64,000 nt of DNA from AC-32 sp963716865 (GTDB taxonomy: Bacteria > Actinomycetota > Thermoleophilia > Gaiellales > Gaiellaceae): assembly GCA_963716865.1 (NCBI GenBank), contig CAVQUF010000004.1, positions 310,001 through 374,000 of the forward strand, read 5' to 3'. Numbering within the stretch: the stretch's first letter is position 1; every line of letters begins with the position of its first letter. The notes under the pieces were generated by a model. The model did no database searches. It was given only the letters and a program-made list of their open reading frames with translations, and was not told the DNA's origin. Position numbers and translations under genes: made by a program. Below are positions 7,483 through 16,348 of this stretch, piece after piece.

Positions 7483-8411
7483 GCAGCGTCCTCCGGCCAG
7501 TCACCGATGTACGCGACCTCTCCCGAGGCCCGGACGAGCCTGGCCGGGAGCATCCGCGCGGCAAGCCAGGCTGGAGCCTGCTCCCCGAGGACGACGGCAG
7601 CGGTGCTGGCGACGTTCGCCTCCACGCACGAGCCGGCCGCCACGGTCACCGTTCGCCACGGCGTCAGGGCCGGGCGGCCGGTTCGCGGATCGACGATGTG
7701 GTGCAGCTGCACGTCACCCGCGACCCAGCGGCGAACCGTCGTCGTCGAAGTGGCGAGACCGCCGGTGGCGAGCGCCACGGTCGGCCCGGGCTCCTCGAGC
7801 TCGGCCGCGTGGTCGTCTGCGATCCGGACCGGCCAGCCACCGTCCGGTGCGGGACCGGCGACAGCGACATCGCCGCCGAGGCTCACGAGCACGCCGGTTG
7901 CCGAGGCCTGCGCGGCGCACTGCGCGCTGCGGTCGGCTCCCAGCGCCTTCGCCGTCGCACCGAGGTCGAGCTCGACCTCCCGGTCGACGCGCACCGTGCG
8001 GCGTTCGGTGTCGAGCGCGATCCGCCGCCAGCCGGGGACCGGCGCGAACCGAGCGCGGAACGAGGCCCCGTTGCGAAGCTGCACGCTGGTGAAGGTGCGG
8101 TCGTAGCCGGCGAGGCGCAGCGTCCGTCCGACGGTGGGGTCGACGAGCCCGCCGGTCGAGGCGGCAGCCGAGACGGCGACTTCGATCGCCTCGAACAGGA
8201 GCGGGCTGACCGCAACCGGCCCCGTGCCGGCATCGGCATTGAGCCGAACGAGCTCGGAGTCGCTCCGAAACCGGCTGCACGTCGCGTCGAGCTCGGCCAG
8301 CTGCCGCTCCAGCTCTTCGCGCGCGGCCGCCAGGCCCTCGGCTTCGGCCACGCACAGGTGAACCGTCGTTCCGAGGGCAGGGAACGACACAGCCGCAAGC
8401 TGGTCGATCAC
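7479..8411 (-). CDS. apbE: FAD:protein FMN transferase (ApbE)
   Basis: A 310-residue ApbE-family protein, which attaches FMN covalently to Thr or Ser of extracytoplasmic redox proteins using FAD and Mg2+. Diagnostic segments include ALGTTV near the N-terminus, FRSDSELVRLNA, LDLGATAKALGADR (cofactor region), VSLGGDVAVAG and HHIVDPRTGRP. No lipobox or signal is seen at the N-terminus, unlike many ApbE proteins. It overlaps the ferric-reductase-like gene by 4 bp and the upstream small anchored protein by 4 bp. The flavinylated target is not obvious. Confidence 0.9.
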   Translation of the reverse strand: MIDQLAAVSFPALGTTVHLCVAEAEGLAAAREELERQLAELDATCSRFRSDSELVRLNADAGTGPVAVSPLLFEAIEVAVSAAASTGGLVDPTVGRTLRLAGYDRTFTSVQLRNGASFRARFAPVPGWRRIALDTERRTVRVDREVELDLGATAKALGADRSAQCAAQASATGVLVSLGGDVAVAGPAPDGGWPVRIADDHAAELEEPGPTVALATGGLATSTTTVRRWVAGDVQLHHIVDPRTGRPALTPWRTVTVAAGSCVEANVASTAAVVLGEQAPAWLAARMLPARLVRASGEVAYIGDWPEDAA

Positions 8412-8728
8412 GATCCGCCGGTTACGGCGACCGGCGCAACGTCGGTCGGCGCGGGAGCGACGGCCGGGGTGGCCGGCTGACTCGAGACCTGCTGCTGCTC
8501 ATCGCTCTGCGCCGGGGTGCTCGTCGCTTGCTGCGTCCGCCTGGCCCCGTGTCTCGCGGAGATCGCGGTCGCCGCGGCCTTGTGGCCGGGCGCCGAGTGC
8601 GCCGCGAGCGCGGCAAACGCCCCGGCGAGGGCCGTCGCGCCGAAGATCGTGATCCGTGTCGCGCGCCTCAGCCGTGCGACGCCCGCGTCGCGCGCCCGCG
8701 CTCGAGACCCGGTGCCTTGCAGCTCCAT
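8408..8728 (-). CDS. membrane-anchored Ala/Pro-rich protein, first gene of redox operon
   Basis: A 106-residue protein with a basic N-terminus, one hydrophobic span (about residues 26-44, ITIFGATALAGAFAALAA) and an extracytoplasmic low-complexity tail rich in Ala, Pro, Gln, Ser and Thr, ending VAVTGGS. No catalytic domain is visible. It overlaps apbE by 4 bp and is probably the first gene of the operon that continues to the ferredoxin at 4911. A spacer, docking or scaffold role at the membrane is possible, but I do not recognise the family. Confidence 0.65.
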   Translation of the reverse strand: MELQGTGSRARARDAGVARLRRATRITIFGATALAGAFAALAAHSAPGHKAAATAISARHGARRTQQATSTPAQSDEQQQVSSQPATPAVAPAPTDVAPVAVTGGS

Positions 8729-8757
8729 CGAGGCCCAGCCTGCCCGAGACAGATGAG

Positions 8758-8776
8758 AGGCCGATGAATCCGGCCT
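8758..8776 (-). terminator. possible hairpin terminator of the two-component operon
   Basis: AGGCCG and CGGCCT form a 6-bp stem with a 7-nt loop just downstream of the histidine kinase stop and before the next operon on the same strand. There is no strong U-tract (CTCATCTGTCT follows), so it may act weakly or with Rho. Confidence 0.35.
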
Positions 8777-8785
8777 GAGAAGAAC

Positions 8786-10090
8786 CTAAGAGTTCGGCGC
8801 GCAGCCAACCGCGATCCAGACATCGGCCCCGCCGCCCGAGCGGTTCCGCGCCCCCGCTCTGCCGCCGTGCGCCTGGGCGATCAGCTCGACGATCGAGAGC
8901 CCGAGCCCGCTCCCGGTGCCGCTACGGGCGTCGTCCGAGCGGGTGAAGCGATCGAAGGCACCGAGGATGAAGCTTGGCGGAAACCCGGGCCCGTCGTCCT
9001 CGACGTGGAGCTCCACGAGCTCGCCGTGCGGCTCGGCGGAGAGGACGATCGGTCCGCCACCGTGGGCAAGCGCGTTGTCGACGAGGTTCCCGAGCGCCTG
9101 CTCCAGTCGCTCCGGGTCGGCATCGAGCATCAGCCCGTCCGTCCCGGCGACCTCGACGGCCCGGCCTCGTGCGCTCGCCGCGCCGGCGAACCGCCTGGCG
9201 ACGACGCCGAGCACCTCGGTCGCGGAGACCCGCTCCCGGCGAATCGGGACCCCTCCCGCGTCCGAGCGGGCGATCAGCAGCAGATCCTCCGCGAGTCGCG
9301 TCAAGCGGTCGGTCTCCTCCGAGGCCGAACGCAGAGCCTGCTCGAGCTCGTCGTGCGAGCGGGGGCGGCGGAGTGCGACCTCGAGCTCGGTCTTCAGGAG
9401 CGCGAGTGGCGTCCGCAGCTCGTGGCTCGCATCGGCGACGAAACGCCGCTCGTGGGCCAACGCGGTCTCGAGTCGGGCGAGCATCTCGTTCAGCGTCTCC
9501 GCCAACCGGGAGATCTCGTCGCGACCGGCCGGCTGAGGCAGCCGCGCGCCCGGTGTGGAGGCCGAGATCGCCGCGGCCCGGACACGCATCGCCTCGACGG
9601 GCCGGAGCGCCGCAGCAGCCAGGCCGTAGCCGGCGAGCGCCGCAAGCACCAGCGCGAGCGGTCCAGCGAGCAGAAGCTCTTCGAGCAGGTGGCCGAGCGT
9701 CTCGTCTTGCGCCTCGAACGACTTCGCGACCACCACTGCCGCGCGCCGGCCTCGGACGGTCGTGGGCTCGGCGAGCACGCGCCAGCGCTCACGCAGTCCC
9801 AGCAGCGACCCCGAGCGCAGAATCCGCTCACCGCCTACCACCCGCCGCACCTCGACCGCACTCAGCAACCGGGGCAGCCGGGGCGGATCGGACGTCACGA
9901 CCCGTCCATCGGTGCGGATCACCTGCGCAACGCCCCCACCGGACGCGGCGTCGAGGTCGAGCCGGCCCCGGTCGAGATGCGAGACGTCGACCGCCTGCGA
10001 GCGCAGGCTCTCGTCCATGGACGCACGCAGCGCGCTGCCGACCCGGGCGTAGACGAAGAAGCTCATACCGGCGAAGACCACCGCCATCAC
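8786..10090 (-). CDS. membrane sensor histidine kinase, OmpR-system type
   Basis: A classical HisKA kinase: N-terminal span, extracytoplasmic loop (to about residue 135), second span, HAMP, HisKA with His223 (ADASHELRTPLALL), then an ATPase domain with N-box NLVDNALAHG and G-boxes DDGPGF and GTGSGLGLS. It follows an OmpR-type response regulator in the same operon. The GTG start given (434 residues) cuts into the first hydrophobic helix: upstream in-frame codons read IRLRLTLAFAL, so the true start is probably 20-40 bp further upstream at a non-ATG codon. The signal sensed is unknown; the neighbours point to redox or respiration. Confidence 0.9.
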   Translation of the reverse strand: MMAVVFAGMSFFVYARVGSALRASMDESLRSQAVDVSHLDRGRLDLDAASGGGVAQVIRTDGRVVTSDPPRLPRLLSAVEVRRVVGGERILRSGSLLGLRERWRVLAEPTTVRGRRAAVVVAKSFEAQDETLGHLLEELLLAGPLALVLAALAGYGLAAAALRPVEAMRVRAAAISASTPGARLPQPAGRDEISRLAETLNEMLARLETALAHERRFVADASHELRTPLALLKTELEVALRRPRSHDELEQALRSASEETDRLTRLAEDLLLIARSDAGGVPIRRERVSATEVLGVVARRFAGAASARGRAVEVAGTDGLMLDADPERLEQALGNLVDNALAHGGGPIVLSAEPHGELVELHVEDDGPGFPPSFILGAFDRFTRSDDARSGTGSGLGLSIVELIAQAHGGRAGARNRSGGGADVWIAVGCAPNS

Positions 10091-10134
10091 GAGCGCGAAC
10101 GCCAGGGTCAGCCGCAGACGGATGGGGATTCTGC

Positions 10135-10812
10135 TTATCCCCCGTCCTCGCGCAAGCGGTAGCCGACGCGCTGCACCGTCTCGACCGCGTGCCGGCCGAA
10201 CGGCCGGTCGATCTTCTGCCGCAGGTAGCGCACGTAGACGTCGACCAGGTTGGAACGGCTCTCATAGCCGAGATCCCAGGCGCTCTCGAGGAGCTGCAAC
10301 CGTGAAAGCGCCTGGCCCGGACGGCGCATGAACGACTCGAGCAGCGCGAACTCCTTGGGCGAGAGCTCGATCTCCACCTCTCCTCGCCAGGCCCTGTGCG
10401 AGCCGGGATCGAGCCGGAGATCGCCGACCTGGAGCACCACCGGGCGCTCGGAGGGAGCACGGCGAACGAGCGCGCGCAGCCGGGCCAGCAGCTCCGCGAA
10501 CGAGAACGGCTTCACGAGGTAGTCGTCGGCGCCGCTGTCGAGCCCCTCGATCCGGCTTTCGACCGCGTCGCGCGCCGTCAGGAAGAGAACAGGCGACCAG
10601 ACACCGGCGTCGCGGAGGGCCCTACAGGTCGCAAAACCGTCCTGGCCCGGGAGCATCACGTCGAGCACGATCGCGTCGAACGAGGCGGCACGGGCCATCC
10701 AGACGGCGTCTTCGCCGCGACCGGCCACCTCTGCGACATGGCCCTCCTCGCGCAGCCCGCGGGCAAGCAGGTCGGCGAGCTTCTTCTCATCCTCGACCAC
10801 AAGCACGCGCAT
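10135..10812 (-). CDS. OmpR-family response regulator
   Basis: A 225-residue regulator with a receiver domain (acidic patch EDE at 7-9, phospho-acceptor Asp51 in LDVMLPG, Lys in YLVKPFS) and a winged-helix DNA-binding domain ending in VQRVGYRL. It lies directly upstream of the cognate histidine kinase. It is divergent from the b-type cytochrome gene, which is a natural candidate target; the intergenic region is about 80 bp with the cytochrome start chosen here. Confidence 0.92.
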   Translation of the reverse strand: MRVLVVEDEKKLADLLARGLREEGHVAEVAGRGEDAVWMARAASFDAIVLDVMLPGQDGFATCRALRDAGVWSPVLFLTARDAVESRIEGLDSGADDYLVKPFSFAELLARLRALVRRAPSERPVVLQVGDLRLDPGSHRAWRGEVEIELSPKEFALLESFMRRPGQALSRLQLLESAWDLGYESRSNLVDVYVRYLRQKIDRPFGRHAVETVQRVGYRLREDGG

Positions 10813-10891
10813 CGGCCTATTGTGCTCCGCGGGCGGCCGGCCGGACGAGCACTCTCATCGCGCCCTCATCTCGGGCAGGTTCCATGGCAGC

Positions 10892-11635
10892 GTGCCCCGC
10901 GGAACCGGACCGGTGCCTGCTTCGCCGGCGGCAGGCGATCCGACCGCAGGCAACGAGCGGCTCACGGCGACGATCGCGGCGGTCCTGCTCGTGCTGCTGG
11001 CGCTGGAGGGGCTCACGATCCTGTCGATCCGGCAGCTCCTGTCGGTGCATGTCGTCGTCGGGCTGCTGCTGATCCCACCCGTGGCGCTCAAGCTCGCGAG
11101 CACCGGCTACCGGTTCCTGCGCTACTACACGCGCGACCCGGCCTACGTCGCGAAGGGGCCGCCGCAGATCGCGATGCGTCTGCTCGCGCCACTGCTCATC
11201 GCCTCGACGGTCGTCCTGCTTGGCACGGGCGTCGCGCTGCTCGCGCTCGGGCCGCACCGACACCGCGACGTCGTCCTGGGCCTGCACAAGGCGAGCTTCC
11301 TCGTCTGGTTCTTCGTTATGAGCGTGCACGTGCTCGTCTACGCGCCGCGGCTGCCGCGGATCGTCGTCTCGCGAAGCCGGCGTGCGGCGGCCGGCGCCGG
11401 TCTCGTCGCCGGCTCGCTCCTCGCAGGAGCGGCACTTGCAGTTGCCGCCTATTCGCTCGCCGGGCCCTGGCTGCACCGCGCCCGCGACGGCGAGCGGGAA
11501 GGAGTCCCGGCGCTCGAGAGGGTGAAGTGCACGCCCGCCAGCCCCTCCAGCGAGAAGCCTTCCGCCGGCCCTGGCGAGACGCCCAGCTCGAGTCTCGGCC
11601 GGTTCCACCGCTCGAACTGCTCGCGGTTCACGTAG
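10892..11635 (+). CDS. b-type cytochrome-like four-helix membrane protein
   Basis: About 247 residues with an Ala/Pro-rich N-terminus and four to five membrane spans carrying spaced histidines (SVHVVVG, LGLHKASF, MSVHVLVY), the pattern of small cytochrome b561-type or DUF4405-like proteins that exchange electrons in the membrane. I chose the GTG at 10892 rather than the earlier TTG at 10820 because it leaves room for promoters between divergent genes. The last ~60 residues are polar and overlap, in antisense, 187 bp of the DUF779 gene. That tail is dubious functionally, although no earlier stop exists. Confidence 0.65.
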   Translation: MPRGTGPVPASPAAGDPTAGNERLTATIAAVLLVLLALEGLTILSIRQLLSVHVVVGLLLIPPVALKLASTGYRFLRYYTRDPAYVAKGPPQIAMRLLAPLLIASTVVLLGTGVALLALGPHRHRDVVLGLHKASFLVWFFVMSVHVLVYAPRLPRIVVSRSRRAAAGAGLVAGSLLAGAALAVAAYSLAGPWLHRARDGEREGVPALERVKCTPASPSSEKPSAGPGETPSSSLGRFHRSNCSRFT

Positions 11636-11837
11636 AACGGCGTGCCTCCGACCTCGCCCAGGCGGACGTCCTCCGAGCCCAGAACCAGCTCGCCCTCGCG
11701 CAGGCAGATCGGGGAGCTGCCGTCGCAGCAGCCCCCCGAGAGGAAGAGCATCAGCGGCCCAAAGGTGGCCGTGAGGTTGCGGAGCACCGTGACCGCGGCG
11801 TCCGTGGCGACGACCTGCTCGGCCACCGGGGAGCTCA

Positions 11838-11838
<1 letters not shown>
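11449..11838 (-). CDS. DUF779 protein associated with aldehyde dehydrogenase
   Basis: A 129-residue protein with the DUF779 signature SGGCCDGSSPICL and the later YVNREQFERW and FSLEGLAGVHF segments. DUF779 genes are known to follow acetaldehyde/aldehyde dehydrogenase genes; here the start codon overlaps the dehydrogenase stop by 1 bp (TAATG). The cysteines suggest metal binding or redox function, but the role is not established. Homologues usually end soon after GVHFTL; this frame continues about 20 residues (Ser, Pro, Arg-rich) into the antisense of the cytochrome gene. Confidence 0.8.
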
Positions 11839-13379
<1,541 letters not shown>

Positions 13380-13451
13380 CTCGTCTCCTTTCGAGAAGTG
13401 ACGGGCGGAATTGCCCGCTGGCAGACAGCGTCGCGCAGCAACCCAGGCGCG

Positions 13452-13489
13452 GGCATCGGGGTCACCGCTGACCCGGTTGCCTAAAAACC
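13452..13489 (-). promoter_or_regulatory. bipartite promoter-like element upstream of aldehyde dehydrogenase (weak upstream half)
   Basis: On the minus strand, GGTTTTTAGGC (13489-13479), a 17-bp spacer and CCCCGATGCC (13461-13452) match the element seen before several stress genes. Only the downstream box is a close match; the upstream half matches 7 of 11 positions. An internal hairpin GGGTCA-N4-TGACCC overlaps at 13459-13474 and could instead terminate the hydrogenase operon. Confidence 0.4.
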
Positions 13490-13494
13490 CGTAT

Positions 13495-13764
13495 CTAGAC
13501 CGCGAGCTCGAGTTCGATCGACTCGAGCACGACGCCCTGGGCGTCTGCCTCGGTCGGGTCGGTGCGGAGCTCGGCCTCGACCTCGGCGCCCTCGGCGATC
13601 GTCCCGCGCGAGGCGTGCTCGAAGTGCTCGCGGAAATGCGCCTCGGTGAAGTGCGAGAGCGCGCCCAGCCGCACGCGGATGCGGGTCACGCGCCGGCCGC
13701 CTTCCGAGCGCGCCTCGGCCTCGAGCTTGCGCATCAGGTCGTCCATCAGCGCCTTCTCGTGCAA
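13495..13764 (-). CDS. hypA: HypA-like hydrogenase nickel chaperone lacking the zinc domain
   Basis: An 89-residue protein that keeps the HypA N-terminus: Met-His-Glu (the nickel site) and the fold segment RVTRIRVRLGALSHFTEAHFREHFE. Typical HypA is about 115 residues and carries a zinc ribbon with two CxxC motifs. Here that part is replaced by a short cysteine-free strand (AELRTDPTEADAQGVVLESIELELAV). The start is TTG, and it overlaps the protease gene by 19 bp. It is the last gene of the hydrogenase operon, supporting a role in Ni insertion. Whether it works without zinc is open. Confidence 0.8.
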   Translation of the reverse strand: MHEKALMDDLMRKLEAEARSEGGRRVTRIRVRLGALSHFTEAHFREHFEHASRGTIAEGAEVEAELRTDPTEADAQGVVLESIELELAV

Positions 13765-14204
13765 TCGGCCACCTCCTCCCGCACCGTTTCAGCGACGCGT
13801 GCGGCGGCGGCCTCGACCTCGGGGCTGAGGGTCTCGCCGGTGTCGAAACTCGCGCCCTCGATCCCGAAGACGATCGTCCTCGCCGGCAGCCTGCCGACCG
13901 CGCGGGCAAGCTCGACCGCCTCGGCCAAGCCCATGTGATGCGTCGACGTGTCGAAGAGCGCCGCGGGCAGCTCCTCCTTGCTTGCGTCGTGGCGGAGGAC
14001 GGTCCCCGGCTCCGCTCCCGAGGAGACCGCGTCGACGAGCCAGACCGCGTCCACTCCTTCCCAGCTGTCGATCAGCGCGGTCGGCTCGCCCTCGCGTTCG
14101 AGCACCTCCACACCCTCGGGAAGCGACCCGTCCAGCAGACGCGCGACCGCCAGCCCGGCTCCATCGTCGTTCCGCCAGGCGTTCCCGATCCCGATTACCT
14201 TCGT
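13746..14204 (-). CDS. [NiFe]-hydrogenase maturation protease (HyaD/HycI family)
   Basis: About 152 residues beginning KVIGIGNAWRNDDGAG, the conserved N-terminal motif of hydrogenase maturation proteases, with later nickel-binding acidic and His residues (LVDAVSSG, STHHMGL). It removes the C-terminal peptide of the large subunit after nickel insertion. No ATG, GTG or TTG lies in frame near the conserved start; the codon at the expected Met is ACG (14204-14202), preceded by GGAG 5 bp upstream. The start given is therefore provisional. It overlaps the large-subunit gene by 10 bp. Confidence 0.85.
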   Translation of the reverse strand, partial: TKVIGIGNAWRNDDGAGLAVARLLDGSLPEGVEVLEREGEPTALIDSWEGVDAVWLVDAVSSGAEPGTVLRHDASKEELPAALFDTSTHHMGLAEAVELARAVGRLPARTIVFGIEGASFDTGETLSPEVEAAAARVAETVREEVADCTRRR

Positions 14205-15493
14205 TCGATCTCCAGCGTCAGGAAGTGCGTCGCGCAGGAAATGCAGGGGTCGTAGTTGCGGATCGTCTGCTCGCAGAGCAGCGCGAGCTCCTCGTCGGGG
14301 ACGTCGAGCGAGCGCTCGACCACGCCGCGCAGGTCCTCCTCGATCGTGCGTTGGTTCTGCGAGGTCGGCGGGACGATCTTGGCGTCGAGGATCGTGCCGT
14401 CCCCGTCGAGCTCGTAGCGGTGGTAGAGGATCCCGCGCGGGGCCTCGGTGCAGCCGTAGCCGACGGCGGCCCTCGGCTCGACCTCCACCGCGGGGGCGTC
14501 CGGCTCCTCGTACCCGGCGATCAGGCGTAGCGCCTCGTCGGCCGCGTACACGAGCTCGACCGCGCGGACGACGATGCTGCGGAACGGGTTTCGCTCGCCT
14601 GACTCGAGACCGACCTCGCTCGCAGCCTCCTGTGCGACCGGGGAGAGCCGGTCGGCGCCGACGGCGAAGCGCGCGAGCGGCCCGCAGAGGTACGACCCGC
14701 GCTCGCGAAGCTGGGAGTGGAGCGCGTTCGACCACGGCACGTGCTCCTCGACGAAGTGGTCGTCGTAGTCGGAGACCGCGATGTCGAGCCCGCGGTTGGA
14801 GACGATCCGGCCGACGTCGATCGGGTACTCGCCGGGCTGGTCGAGCGCGACCAACTCGTAGTCCTGCTCGTAGTCGGGGAAGTCGAGCCCGGACGTGAAG
14901 CGCGCGGTCTCGAGCGCGATCTCCCGCGCCCGCTCGAGCTTCTCGACGAGCGGTTGCAGCTCCTTCTTGCGCGGCGCGCGGTACCAGCCGCCGACCCGGA
15001 CGTTGATCGGGTGCACCTCGCGTCCGCCGACGACCGTCATCACCTCGTTGCCGATCTTCTTCAGCTCGAGCGCCTTCGCGACGGTGTCCGGGTGGTCGCG
15101 GGCCAGCTCGATCGCGCTCTCGTAGCCGAGGAAGTCGGGCAGGTGGAGCATGTAGACGTGCAGCGTGTGGCTCTCGATCCACTCGCCGCAGTAGAGGAGC
15201 CGGCGGAGCGCGCGCAGCTGGCCGCCCACCTCCACCCCGCAGGCGTCCTCCATCGCGTGGCACGCGCTCATCTGGTAGGCGACCGGGCAGATGCCGCAGA
15301 TGCGTGCCGTGATGTCCGGAGCCTCCGTGAACGCACGCCCTCGCAGGAACGCCTCGAAGAAGCGCGGCGGCTCGTAGATGTTGAGCTTGACCTCCTCGAC
15401 CCGGCCGTCGGCGATCTTGACGAGCATCGCGCCCTCGCCCTCGACTCGGGCGAGGTAGTCGGTCTTGATCGTCTTCGTCCTAGGCCTGGCCAC
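14195..15493 (-). CDS. [NiFe]-hydrogenase large subunit, group 3b-like (HydA/HyhL)
   Basis: A 432-residue catalytic subunit with both nickel motifs: L1 RICGICP (Cys66, Cys69) and L2 DPCISCATH (Cys417, Cys420, His423), followed by a nine-residue tail for the maturation protease to remove. Operon order (Fe-S subunit, FAD/NAD reductase, small, large) and the lack of export signals match cytosolic group 3b NADP-linked hydrogenases or sulfhydrogenases, which can oxidise H2 or evolve it as an electron valve. The start is GTG, overlapping the small-subunit gene by 14 bp. The subgroup is inferred from gene order and motifs, not phylogeny. Confidence 0.92.
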   Translation of the reverse strand: MARPRTKTIKTDYLARVEGEGAMLVKIADGRVEEVKLNIYEPPRFFEAFLRGRAFTEAPDITARICGICPVAYQMSACHAMEDACGVEVGGQLRALRRLLYCGEWIESHTLHVYMLHLPDFLGYESAIELARDHPDTVAKALELKKIGNEVMTVVGGREVHPINVRVGGWYRAPRKKELQPLVEKLERAREIALETARFTSGLDFPDYEQDYELVALDQPGEYPIDVGRIVSNRGLDIAVSDYDDHFVEEHVPWSNALHSQLRERGSYLCGPLARFAVGADRLSPVAQEAASEVGLESGERNPFRSIVVRAVELVYAADEALRLIAGYEEPDAPAVEVEPRAAVGYGCTEAPRGILYHRYELDGDGTILDAKIVPPTSQNQRTIEEDLRGVVERSLDVPDEELALLCEQTIRNYDPCISCATHFLTLEIERR

Positions 15494-16247
15494 CGGCGCG
15501 CTCTTTCTCGAAGGCCTCGACGTTGAAGGTGCGAAAGACCCGCTCGACGCCGCGGTCGCCCATCCCGAGCACCTGCAGCTGCTTCGTCAGCGAGACCGTG
15601 TTCGGCGTCTCCATCGGCCCGAAGCAGCCGTAGCAACCGCGGTCGTAGGCGGGACAGAGGGCTCCGCAGCCCGCGTGCGTGACGGGACCGAGGCACGGCG
15701 TTCCGTGCGCGACCATCACGCAGACGATCCCGCGCCGCTTGCACTCGGTGCAGACGCTCGTCGAGGCGATGTTCGGCCTTCGCCCGTGCAGGAAGGCGGT
15801 CAGCACCTCGAGCAGTTGGCGCTTGTCGATCGGGCAGCCGTGGAGCTCGAAGTCGACCGGCACGTGCGCCGAGATCGGCGTCGAGGTCCCGAGCGTCGAG
15901 ACGTACTCGGGCGAGGCGTACACGACCGAGAGGAACTCGTTCACATCGGCGAAGTTGCGCAGGGCCTGGATCCCGCCCGCGGTCGCGCAGGCGCCGATCG
16001 TGACGAGCTTCTTCGACGACTGCCGCACCTGCAGGATCCGCTCGGCGTCGTGCTCGGTGGTGACCGATCCCTCGACGAGCGAGAGGTCGTACGGGCCTCG
16101 CACCGTCGCACGCCTCGCCTCGAGGAAGTAGGCGATCTCGACCTCGCCCGCGAGCGCGAGCAGCTCGTCCTCGCAGTCGAGGAGCGAGAGCTGGCAGCCG
16201 TCGCAGGAGGCGAACTTCCAGACTGCGAGCTTCGGCTTCCGGCTCAC
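15480..16247 (-). CDS. [NiFe]-hydrogenase small subunit (HydD/HyhS)
   Basis: A 255-residue Fe-S subunit starting at GTG with a strong AGGAGG ribosome site. The proximal-cluster cysteines are SCDGC (Cys15, Cys18), IGAC and HGCP. A C-terminal cysteine series (CTECKRRGIVC and HAGCGALCPAYDRGCYGCFG) indicates two further [4Fe-4S] clusters. There is no Tat signal or membrane anchor, so the enzyme is cytosolic. It transfers electrons between the NiFe site and the FAD/Fe-S subunits encoded just upstream. The 97-bp gap before it contains a hairpin-rich repeated element. Confidence 0.92.
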   Translation of the reverse strand: MSRKPKLAVWKFASCDGCQLSLLDCEDELLALAGEVEIAYFLEARRATVRGPYDLSLVEGSVTTEHDAERILQVRQSSKKLVTIGACATAGGIQALRNFADVNEFLSVVYASPEYVSTLGTSTPISAHVPVDFELHGCPIDKRQLLEVLTAFLHGRRPNIASTSVCTECKRRGIVCVMVAHGTPCLGPVTHAGCGALCPAYDRGCYGCFGPMETPNTVSLTKQLQVLGMGDRGVERVFRTFNVEAFEKERAGGQA

Positions 16248-16270
16248 AAATGGACCTCCTGCCGGACGAC

Positions 16271-16348
16271 GGATCGACCGGTCGTTTCAGACGGCCCCGC
16301 GGGCGAAGCCCGCGCGGCCTGATAGTGAGCACCGCAAGCGGCGCTCAC
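16271..16348. repeat. duplicated hairpin-forming intergenic element, copy A
   Basis: This stretch begins GGATCGACCGGTC and shares about 70% of its positions with 18839-18918, including GACGG, CGCGGGCG, GCCCGC and CCTGA blocks in the same order. It can form a stem around GCGGGC-GAA-GCCCGC and a second hairpin (GTGAGC...GCTCAC). It lies between the reductase and small-subunit genes of the hydrogenase operon. Confidence 0.65.

Noticed and set aside
13746..15263. Single 505-codon protein spanning the maturation protease and large subunit region
   Set aside because: Its first two thirds are out of frame with the hydrogenase large subunit and low-complexity; only the last ~150 codons are a real protease.
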